Origin: Geojedonia litorea
GTDB lineage: Bacteria; Bacteroidota; Bacteroidia; Flavobacteriales; Flavobacteriaceae
Assembly (NCBI RefSeq): GCF_042654525.1
Contig: NZ_JBHSGP010000014.1
Span: 248,001-312,000, forward strand
Direction: 5' to 3'
DNA: 64,000 bases
Shown here: in pieces, positions 51,654 to 59,364 of the stretch
How positions within the stretch are numbered: position 1 is the first letter of the stretch
Layout of the letters: each line of letters starts with the position of its first letter
Translations under genes and position numbers: made by a program
The notes under the pieces: model-generated
Databases searched by the model: none
What the model saw: only the letters and a program-made list of their open reading frames with translations
Told to the model about the DNA's origin: nothing

Positions 51654-52211
51654 TTATTTTTCTAAATCTGATTTCAACTTTAACACATAAGCAACAACTT
51701 GCCAGCGCTCTTCTTCATTAAGCTGATTGGCATAAGAACCCATTGTATTTTTACCATAATAAATGGTATGGTAAATACTTCCTTCGGTAATCGCTCTTCC
51801 TGCATCATCATAACTAGGAACTCCCAAAATCTTTTCTCTTTTCACCAAATTACCTTGGCCATTTCCTAAATTTCCATGACAGATACCACAATAAATATCG
51901 TATAGCTCTTTAGCTCTTGGTGTATCGATTTGTGTTGAATCCAAAGGATTCTTTAAAGTTGCTTTAGCCAGATCAAAACCTTCTATGTCATTTGCTATTT
52001 CAAAGGGTGTAAATCCTCTTGGAATTGAACCTTCTGCTGGTAATAAAGCTACAGCATCATTAGGAAACATTTCAGATTCTGCATAAGTTTCATAACCTAC
52101 AGGTTCATACATATTAGGCATAAACTGATAATTTGGTCTAGTGTCTTTTTTACAAGCCACAATACTGCCAAACATCATTACTAAAATTGTGATTTTAATT
52201 AAGCTCTTCAT
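51654..52211 (-). CDS. actE: Alternative complex III subunit ActE (monohaem cytochrome c lipoprotein)
   Basis: A 185-residue lipoprotein cytochrome: signal peptide with lipobox ending GSIVACKK, then one haem c motif CGICH (YDIYCGICHGNLGNGQGNL) and a Met ligand candidate in NTMGSYANQL. It should carry electrons from ActA towards the oxidase. It lies in order between actD and actF with short gaps. Confidence 0.94.
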   Translation of the reverse strand: MKSLIKITILVMMFGSIVACKKDTRPNYQFMPNMYEPVGYETYAESEMFPNDAVALLPAEGSIPRGFTPFEIANDIEGFDLAKATLKNPLDSTQIDTPRAKELYDIYCGICHGNLGNGQGNLVKREKILGVPSYDDAGRAITEGSIYHTIYYGKNTMGSYANQLNEEERWQVVAYVLKLKSDLEK

Positions 52212-52220
52212 CTCTATATA

Positions 52221-52751
52221 TTAATGCGCTTTATCAATTATATTTACCTCAACTGCTCCTGTCTCTTCCAATAATGAGGTTAATTCTTTTTCATTACCAT
52301 GAACCGCTATCTCCATTAAAAAGTGATCATCTGTTGTTCTCACATCAGGATTTTCAGCTTTTTTAAATGGCCACATTCTACTGCGTAAATAAAAGGTAAT
52401 CACCATTAAGTGAGCAGCAAAAAATACCGTTAACTCAAACATAATAGGAACAAAAGCCGGCATATTTTCTAAATAGCTAAAACTTGGTTTACCACCAATG
52501 TTTTGCGGCCAATCTTGTATCATGATGAAGTTCATCATAACAATAGCAACTGTAAGTCCAACACAGCCATACATAAACGATGTTATGGCAATTCTAGTTG
52601 GAGCCAATCCCATTGCCTTATCTAGACCATGAACCGGAAATGGCGTATATATCTCTTCAATATGATGTTTTTCTGCTTTAACCTTTTTTACGGCTGCCAT
52701 TAAAACATCATCATCGGTGTAAATAGCGTGAATTACTTTTGAAGCTTCCAT
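52221..52751 (-). CDS. actD: Alternative complex III subunit ActD (DUF3341)
   Basis: A 176-residue subunit with two central helices (IAITSFMYGCVGLTVAIVMMNFIM; FVPIMFELTVFFAAHLMVITFYL) and the DUF3341 motif EIYTPFPVHGLDKAMG. It has no cofactor-binding residues and is structural. It starts three bases after the actC stop codon and is followed by actE. Confidence 0.94.
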   Translation of the reverse strand: MEASKVIHAIYTDDDVLMAAVKKVKAEKHHIEEIYTPFPVHGLDKAMGLAPTRIAITSFMYGCVGLTVAIVMMNFIMIQDWPQNIGGKPSFSYLENMPAFVPIMFELTVFFAAHLMVITFYLRSRMWPFKKAENPDVRTTDDHFLMEIAVHGNEKELTSLLEETGAVEVNIIDKAH

Positions 52752-52754
52752 ATG

Positions 52755-54212
52755 CTACTTTTTGTTTTTTGTATTTTTAACTTTACTGCCTGATGTTCTT
52801 TCATCAGCTCCAGTACCTACTAGGCTATCGCCTCGTTCACGAATTTTTTTATAGCGTTCGCCAGATGATTTCAAAATCGTTTTCACCTCTGCTTGTGCAA
52901 TTACTGGGAAGGTTCTTGCGTATAATAAAAACAACACGAAGAAGAACCCAATTGTTCCAATAAATATCCCAATATCTACAAAGGTAGGTGAGAACATGGT
53001 CCATGACGATGGTAAATAATCTCTATGCAAAGAGGTAACGATAATCACAAAACGTTCAAACCACATCCCAATATTAACTACAATTGAAATAGCAAATGAG
53101 AACATGATACTAGTTCGTAATTTTTTAAACCACATGAATTGTGGTGAGAATACATTACAACTCATCATTGCCCAATAAGCCCACCAGTAAGGTCCTGTAG
53201 CTCTATTTAGGAATGCGTATTGTTCGTACTCTACTCCTGAATACCAAGCAATAAATAACTCTGTAATATAAGCTACACCAACAATAGAACCTGTAATCAT
53301 AATTACAATATTCATCAGTTCTATATGTTGCACAGTGATATAATCCTCGAGACTACACACTTTTCTCATAATGATAAGCAGAGTATTTACCATGGCAAAT
53401 CCAGAGAAAATCGCACCCGCAACGAAATACGGTGGGAATATAGTAGTATGCCAACCTGGGATTACCGAAGTTGCGAAGTCAAACGATACAATAGTATGTA
53501 CAGAAAGTACAAGTGGCGTTGCCAAACCGGCTAATACTAAAGATACTTCTTCAAAACGCTGCCAATCTTTTGCGCGTCCACTCCAGCCAAAGCTTAATAA
53601 AGAATAAATTTTCTTTTGGAAAGGTTTCACTGCTCTATCGCGAATCATTGCAAAATCAGGCAATAAACCTGTCCACCAGAATACTAATGACACTGATAAA
53701 TACGTCGAAATTGCAAATACGTCCCAAAGTAATGGTGAGTTAAAGTTTACCCAAAGCGATCCAAACTGGTTTGGAATTGGTAATACCCAGTATCCTAACC
53801 ATGGACGACCCATGTGAATTATAGGGAATAAACCTGCTTGAACAACAGAGAAAATAGTCATTGCCTCTGCCGAACGGTTAATAGCCATTCTCCATTTTTG
53901 ACGGAATAATAAAAGTACTGCCGAAATTAAGGTTCCAGCATGACCAATACCAACCCACCAAACGAAGTTAGTAATGTCCCAAGCCCAACCAACGGTTTTG
54001 TTTAAACCCCAAGTTCCAATTCCAGTGGAGATGGTGTAAATTATACATCCAATACCCCAAAGAAACGCTGCAAGTGAAATAGAAAATACAATCCACCAAG
54101 ATTTGTTTGCTTTTCCTTCTACCGGAGCTGCTACATCAACCGACACATCGTGGTATGATTTTTCTCCTGTAACTAAGGGTCTTCTAATAGGTGCTTCGTA
54201 ATGAGACGCCAT
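52755..54212 (-). CDS. actC: Alternative complex III subunit ActC (NrfD-like)
   Basis: A 485-residue NrfD/PsrC-type membrane subunit with about ten helices, thought to carry the menaquinol site and proton pathway. Recognisable parts are WWVGIGHAGTLISAVLLLFRQKWR, IIHMGRPWLGYWVLPIP, and the amphipathic C-terminal tail, which is basic (VKNTKNKK). Start ATG 54212, 29 bp after actB. It is a paralog of ActF within the same complex. Confidence 0.95.
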   Translation of the reverse strand: MASHYEAPIRRPLVTGEKSYHDVSVDVAAPVEGKANKSWWIVFSISLAAFLWGIGCIIYTISTGIGTWGLNKTVGWAWDITNFVWWVGIGHAGTLISAVLLLFRQKWRMAINRSAEAMTIFSVVQAGLFPIIHMGRPWLGYWVLPIPNQFGSLWVNFNSPLLWDVFAISTYLSVSLVFWWTGLLPDFAMIRDRAVKPFQKKIYSLLSFGWSGRAKDWQRFEEVSLVLAGLATPLVLSVHTIVSFDFATSVIPGWHTTIFPPYFVAGAIFSGFAMVNTLLIIMRKVCSLEDYITVQHIELMNIVIMITGSIVGVAYITELFIAWYSGVEYEQYAFLNRATGPYWWAYWAMMSCNVFSPQFMWFKKLRTSIMFSFAISIVVNIGMWFERFVIIVTSLHRDYLPSSWTMFSPTFVDIGIFIGTIGFFFVLFLLYARTFPVIAQAEVKTILKSSGERYKKIRERGDSLVGTGADERTSGSKVKNTKNKK

Positions 54213-54241
54213 AATCCTTTATAATTGTTTCTTAATTAATT

Positions 54242-57200
54242 TTATGCTTCGGTTGTATTTCTCACTTTAGTTTGGTACATCACGTTAGGTTTTGTTCCAA
54301 CACTTTCTAATAAGTGATACATACGATTATCTTCTTTAAGTTTCGCAACTTTACTTTGTTTGTCATTGATGTCTCCAAACGTCATTGCTCCATTACTACA
54401 AGCTGCTGAACACGCTGTTTGGAATTCACCATCCTTAATTTCACGTCCATCACGTTTAGCATCTAAAATAGTTTTTTGTGTTTTTTGAATACACATCGAA
54501 CATTTTTCCATCACACCACGAGAACGCACCACAACATCTGGATTTAACACCATACGTCCAAGATCATCATTCATATGGTAATCAAACTCATCATTTTGAG
54601 CGTACAAGAACCAATTGAAACGACGTACTTTATAAGGACAGTTGTTAGCGCAGTAACGGGTACCTACACAACGGTTATACGCCATGTGGTTTTGACCCTG
54701 ACGACCATGAGAAGTTGCTGCCACCGGGCAAACAGTTTCACAAGGTGCGTGATTACAATGTTGACACATAACTGGCTGAAATGCCACTTGCGGATTATCA
54801 GCCGGATCTTCCATTTCGCCAAATCCACCTAAAGATCCTTTATCTCCTGTTAAACCAGAGAATTCTTTCTTTTTAGTATTGTCTTCCTTAAACGTGTCTT
54901 CAGATGAATAATATCTATCTATTCGCAACCAATGCATATCGCGGCTACGACGTACTTCAGTTTTACCAACAACAGGAACGTTGTTTTCAGAATGACAAGC
55001 TATAACACATGCTCCACATCCCGTACAGGCATTCAAGTCGATAGATAAGTTAAAGTGATGACCAATAGATCGATCAAATTCATCCCAAAGATCAACGTCT
55101 GGTGAAGTAACTGGAGTTTCCTCATGATTTAAGGACACCACAGGTATTGCATTCCAATAGGCTTTATCCTTGGTGTTAAATATTTCAAGCGTGGTTTCTT
55201 TTATAATATCACCACGACCCATTAATGTATTTTGAAGCTGCACGCAAGCAAACTCATGAGTTCCCGAAGCAGCAACAACACTTACATTTTGAGTGCTATT
55301 AAAATTTTGGTACAATGCATAAGCATTTACACCTGTTTTCATTTCATCTTTTAATCCAGCAGATCTTCCATAACCTAAAGCCAAACCAACAGAACCTTTT
55401 GCTTGTCCTGGTTGTATGATAACTGGTACTGTTACACTAACACCATTAACGGTAACTTCTGCATAACTTCCATTTAGAGCTCCGTTAGCAACATTCTCAT
55501 TAGTTAATCCCAATTCAGCAGCGTCAGATTTTGATACTGTTAAATAGTTATCCCATGAAGTTCTGGTAATTGGATCTGGAAACTCTTGTAGCCAAGGGTT
55601 ATTCGCTTGTTGTCCATCACCCATTCCAATTTTAGTGTACAAAGTAAGCTCTAATCCATTTCCTTCAGATACTGATGCTGCTAATGCTCTAGCCGCATTT
55701 CCAGAAACAGGTACATCTTGGATAGTATCATTAGTTTCAGTAGTTTCAATTTCTGAAGCTGAAATATTTCCTACATAAATACCATCATGTAAAGCTTGAT
55801 TGAATGAATTTCCTCCTAAAATGCCTTCATTCCAAGTATCTTTTATATAATCGTGAAGCGTTTTGTCATTTCCAGTCCACTTCAACAAAGCTTCTTGAAA
55901 TTGTCTTGTATCAAACAACGAACGAATTGTTGGTTGCGTTAAAGCATAATGCCCTTTCTTGATCTCTACATCGCCCCAAGACTCTAAATAATGAGGTGTT
56001 GCAGCAAGATACTGACAAGCTGAAGCCGTTTCGTCGGCCTTCATTGAAAACGCTATTGATAATTCTGTCTTTCCTAAACCTTCAGCAAAATCTGAAGCAT
56101 TTGGCAATGTATATAATGGGTTAACACCACTCATGATGATAGCGCCTACTTTACCTGCTTTCATATCAGCAACTAAAGTCGCTACCGCCTTATCATTACC
56201 TTGTCTTGTTTTGATAGGCGTTTTAGTATCAAATGCTTTGCTGTTTAAGCTCTCGTTGATTTCTAAAACTACAGTTTGTGCATTAACATCATCTATTCCT
56301 GATACAACAACACCGTTGCTGCCAGCTCTTTTTAATTCTGAAGCCGCTTTTTGTAAAGCATCTTCCACTTTTTCAGAAAGTGCTTTTCCAGAATATGCAC
56401 TCCCAACAACCAAACTATGTAATTTAGCCAAGGCCAATTTTTGTTCACTTGGTGTAAGAGGAATACGCTTATCGGCGTTTGCTCCAGTTAAACTCATATT
56501 AGACTCAAACTGGATATGACGAGACATTTTTCCTTGATTTGGAACACGTCCTTTAGAGTAGCCTGAATCAAATCCGCCACCTTGCCAGTCACCTAGAAAA
56601 TCTGCACCTATAGAAACTATAGTGCTTGCTTTTTCAAAATCATAATTGGCTAATCCTCGCTCACCGTATTTTGCTTCAAAGGCGTCTAAAGCTGTAGATG
56701 CCGAAACTGCGTCATAAATTACATGACGCACGTTACCGTAAGCTTCTTTAAATTCAGCAATCAATTTAGATGTTGAAGGACTTGCATGAGTTTGTGTCAA
56801 TAACACAATTTCCTTTCCTGCTACTTTTAAATCGGTAAGTTTTTGATTGGTTTCAGAGTCGAAGTCACTCCAAGAAATAAAGTCTTCACCTTTCATTGGA
56901 CCACTAGCTCTTAAGCTATCGTAAAGCCCTAAAACCGATGCATTAACTCTTGCATTAGCACCTCCTTTAGTAGCTGCTAGTGTATTATTTTCAATCTTAA
57001 TTGGACGACCTTCTCTAGTTTTTACTAAAACACTAGCGAAATCAAACCCGTCGGCAATTGTAGTTGCGTAATAATTGGCTACACCTGGAATGATTTCGGT
57101 TGGCTGAACAACATAAGGAATTGATTTTATGACTGGTCCTTCGCATGCCGCTAATGATGCTGCAGCTGTACTAAAACCAACATATTTTAAGAAATCTCGA

Positions 57201-57355
57201 CGCGTTGTTGAAGACGCTCCCAAAGTGTTTTTATCTCCTAAAAACTCATCGGTAGGGATTTCTTGAACAAATTCGTTTTGTTTTAGCGTCTCAACAATAG
57301 AGCTATTCTCGTTTAGCTCTTCAACACTTTTCCAGTATTTCTTGTTTGATGACAT
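54242..57355 (-). CDS. actB: Alternative complex III subunit ActB (TAT-variant molybdopterin oxidoreductase-like and Fe-S)
   Basis: A 1037-residue fusion: a twin-arginine-like segment (STTRRDFLKYVGFSTAAASLAAC, with a possible lipobox Cys), a molybdopterin oxidoreductase-like domain (about 60-720) that in known complexes binds no molybdenum cofactor, and an iron-sulfur domain (about 760-1030). The latter has the motifs CTGCGACVIAC, CQHCNHAPCETVC, CVGTRYCANNC and CSMCIQ with CSAAC, giving four clusters as in other ActB proteins. It is the electron conduit from quinol to the haems of ActA. Confidence 0.95.
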   Translation of the reverse strand: MSSNKKYWKSVEELNENSSIVETLKQNEFVQEIPTDEFLGDKNTLGASSTTRRDFLKYVGFSTAAASLAACEGPVIKSIPYVVQPTEIIPGVANYYATTIADGFDFASVLVKTREGRPIKIENNTLAATKGGANARVNASVLGLYDSLRASGPMKGEDFISWSDFDSETNQKLTDLKVAGKEIVLLTQTHASPSTSKLIAEFKEAYGNVRHVIYDAVSASTALDAFEAKYGERGLANYDFEKASTIVSIGADFLGDWQGGGFDSGYSKGRVPNQGKMSRHIQFESNMSLTGANADKRIPLTPSEQKLALAKLHSLVVGSAYSGKALSEKVEDALQKAASELKRAGSNGVVVSGIDDVNAQTVVLEINESLNSKAFDTKTPIKTRQGNDKAVATLVADMKAGKVGAIIMSGVNPLYTLPNASDFAEGLGKTELSIAFSMKADETASACQYLAATPHYLESWGDVEIKKGHYALTQPTIRSLFDTRQFQEALLKWTGNDKTLHDYIKDTWNEGILGGNSFNQALHDGIYVGNISASEIETTETNDTIQDVPVSGNAARALAASVSEGNGLELTLYTKIGMGDGQQANNPWLQEFPDPITRTSWDNYLTVSKSDAAELGLTNENVANGALNGSYAEVTVNGVSVTVPVIIQPGQAKGSVGLALGYGRSAGLKDEMKTGVNAYALYQNFNSTQNVSVVAASGTHEFACVQLQNTLMGRGDIIKETTLEIFNTKDKAYWNAIPVVSLNHEETPVTSPDVDLWDEFDRSIGHHFNLSIDLNACTGCGACVIACHSENNVPVVGKTEVRRSRDMHWLRIDRYYSSEDTFKEDNTKKKEFSGLTGDKGSLGGFGEMEDPADNPQVAFQPVMCQHCNHAPCETVCPVAATSHGRQGQNHMAYNRCVGTRYCANNCPYKVRRFNWFLYAQNDEFDYHMNDDLGRMVLNPDVVVRSRGVMEKCSMCIQKTQKTILDAKRDGREIKDGEFQTACSAACSNGAMTFGDINDKQSKVAKLKEDNRMYHLLESVGTKPNVMYQTKVRNTTEA

Positions 57356-57384
57356 ATTATATAATTGAATTACTTCTTAATAAA

Positions 57385-58719
57385 TTAATAATGACATTTA
57401 CCACACTCTAAACCTCCCATTTGGGCAGCGGTAAGCTTGTCTACACCATATTTTTTTGATAACTGCTCATGTATTTTTTCATAATACGCATTACCTTGAA
57501 CATTGACTTCGGTCTCTCTGTGACAATTGATACACCATCCCATGGTGAGTGGCGAAAACTGGTAAACTTCTTCCATAGTCTCCACAGGCCCATGACAAGT
57601 TTGACATTGCACACCAGCTACAGACACGTGTTGTGAGTGGTTAAAATATGCAAAGTCAGGTAAATTATGGATTCTTACCCATTTAACAGGTTGTGCATCT
57701 CCTGTATAAGCTTGGTCAGCATCGCTCCATCCTGCAGCAGCATATAATTTCTGGATTTCACCATCATAAAATGCCTTGTCGTATTCGGCAGTAGTTTCAC
57801 CATTATATTCATAAATAGATTTATGGCAATTCATACATACATTTAATGATGGAATTCCTGAAGTTTTACTAACTCGAGCTGAAGAGTGACAGTATTTACA
57901 ATCAATACCATTATCTCCGGCATGAATTTTATGCGAAAAATGAATAGGTTGTACTGGCTGATAGCCTTGATCAACACCAATTTGCATTAAATAACCATAT
58001 ACAAAATATCCACTGGCTAGTAAAAAGAAAATAGAGGTTACTAATACTAAAAATTGATTTTGCGCAAAGGCTTTCCAAATAGGAATGGTTTTATCTTCTA
58101 CAGCAATTTCAATACCTTTTTCCTGTGCAAAACGCGTTAAAGTTTGTCTCACCAAAATCAATCCAATGGCTAATAAGGCAAATAATAAAGCTAATGCGCC
58201 GAGAATTAATTGATTTGATGAACTACCGCCTGAAGTGGCTACTTCACCATCTGGGGTAGGTGGTGTTGGAGGTGGTGCAACAACTTCTTGAGCAGTATAA
58301 GCTAAAATATCACTGATGTCTTGGTCAGAAAGCGTTGGAAACGCAGTCATGGCGGTTTGGCTGTACTCATTAAAAATCTGATTGCCATAGGCATCACCAG
58401 ACTTTATCACGCCAGCACTATTTCTAATCCATGCGCTCAACCAAGCTCTATCCAAGCCTTGCTCATCTAATAAACGCTGCTCAATGTTACGTAAAGCAGG
58501 GCCTGTCATTTTTTTATCTAATTGATGACAAGCAGCACAGTTAGTATTAAATATAGTTTTTCCTTTTGCAGGATCTCCTTCTTGAGCATTAAGAGTAGCT
58601 GAAAACGTGAGTAAAACAATAAACCCTAAATAAAGAATTTTTGAGGTTAATTTACGGTATATCACCTGTTTCATATTGTTAGTTGAATTATCTTCTAAAC
58701 TTTGGTACGATTTTTTCAT
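57385..58719 (-). CDS. actA: Alternative complex III subunit ActA (multihaem cytochrome c, with extra N-terminal cytochrome domain)
   Basis: A membrane-anchored cytochrome with six CXXCH haem motifs: CAACH in an N-terminal monohaem domain, then CKYCH, CMNCH, CQTCH, CINCH and CGKCH (the last at the extreme C-terminus) in a pentahaem domain. A signal peptide (ILYLGFIVLLTFSATLNAQ) and an internal helix pair (LILGALALLFALLAIGLILV; FLVLVTSIFFLLASGYFVYGYL) flank the first domain. The start may be ATG 58719 or ATG 58674; the shorter gives a neater signal peptide. First gene of the act-cox operon. Confidence 0.95.
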   Translation of the reverse strand: MKKSYQSLEDNSTNNMKQVIYRKLTSKILYLGFIVLLTFSATLNAQEGDPAKGKTIFNTNCAACHQLDKKMTGPALRNIEQRLLDEQGLDRAWLSAWIRNSAGVIKSGDAYGNQIFNEYSQTAMTAFPTLSDQDISDILAYTAQEVVAPPPTPPTPDGEVATSGGSSSNQLILGALALLFALLAIGLILVRQTLTRFAQEKGIEIAVEDKTIPIWKAFAQNQFLVLVTSIFFLLASGYFVYGYLMQIGVDQGYQPVQPIHFSHKIHAGDNGIDCKYCHSSARVSKTSGIPSLNVCMNCHKSIYEYNGETTAEYDKAFYDGEIQKLYAAAGWSDADQAYTGDAQPVKWVRIHNLPDFAYFNHSQHVSVAGVQCQTCHGPVETMEEVYQFSPLTMGWCINCHRETEVNVQGNAYYEKIHEQLSKKYGVDKLTAAQMGGLECGKCHY

Positions 58720-58753
58720 TTAAGACAGAAAAATACTGATATAAAATCTCACG

Positions 58754-58761
58754 CAAAAGTA
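58754..58761 (-). promoter_or_regulatory. -7 promoter element of the act-cox operon
   Basis: TACTTTTG on the minus strand, 34 bp upstream of ATG 58719; no clear -33 partner. Confidence 0.45.
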
Positions 58762-58859
58762 ATACTTAAAGTCGATTTTAGAAATGTTACAGAAGTGTTA
58801 ATACATAATTTATAAAGATTCTAAATAATAATTTAGTATACATATCAGTTAATATAATT

Positions 58860-58867
58860 TACCTTTG
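58860..58867 (+). promoter_or_regulatory. -7 promoter element of the SPOR-domain gene
   Basis: TACCTTTG on the plus strand, 18 bp upstream of the start codon at 58886. Confidence 0.45.
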
Positions 58868-58885
58868 TCTTAAATTGAAAAGAAT

Positions 58886-59275
58886 ATGAAATTCACTCTT
58901 AAAAAAATTAGTTTTAACTGCCTCATTTTGTTTGTATTTACGTGTTATGCCAATGCGCAGCAGGCTCAAGTACGTATTGAACAGGACAAGGACATCGCTA
59001 AACTTTTAGAGTTTAAAAAAGATTTAAGCACAGTAGATCTTTACAAGATTCAGGTCTTTCAAGGTAATAGATCAAACGCCGAAGCTGCTAAAAGTAAGTT
59101 TGCTAGCTTATACGGTGAATGGCCAATAAGTATGGAATATGAAACACCTAATTACAAGATTTGGGTAGGTAATTTTAGAAGTCGCTTGGAGGCAGACAAA
59201 GCCTTGATCAAAATAAAAAAGAACTATATGAATGCTTTTATCTTTAAGCCTAAAAAAGAAAAAAAGACACCGTAA
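58886..59275 (+). CDS. SPOR domain-containing exported protein
   Basis: A 129-residue protein with a signal peptide (about 1-24, LILFVFTCYANAQ) and one SPOR domain (about 50-125: DLYKIQVFQGNRSNAEAAKSKFASLYGEWPISMEYETPNYKIWVGNFRSRLEADKALIKIKK). SPOR domains bind denuded glycan strands at division sites, so a periplasmic septal location is likely. It is transcribed alone, divergent from actA and convergent with infB, sharing a bidirectional terminator. Confidence 0.9.
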   Translation: MKFTLKKISFNCLILFVFTCYANAQQAQVRIEQDKDIAKLLEFKKDLSTVDLYKIQVFQGNRSNAEAAKSKFASLYGEWPISMEYETPNYKIWVGNFRSRLEADKALIKIKKNYMNAFIFKPKKEKKTP

Positions 59276-59297
59276 TTTGTCTTTAAATTATTTAAAT

Positions 59298-59348
59298 AAA
59301 AATGCGACCTGTAGTTACTCAACATAACCCAACAGGTCGCATTTTTTT
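59298..59348. terminator. Bidirectional intrinsic terminator between the SPOR gene and infB
   Basis: AAAAATGCGACCTGT and ACAGGTCGCATTTTT form a 15-bp stem with a 19-base loop and T-runs on both strands. Confidence 0.9.
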
Positions 59349-59364
59349 ATGCTAATAAAAGAAT

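Noticed and set aside
58786..58793. TGTTACA-like words upstream of actA and of the AraC-type gene as members of one regulon with the tolC and porG sites
   Set aside because: A 6-7 base AT-rich word is expected a few times in this much intergenic DNA; only the palindromic and repeated copies were kept.
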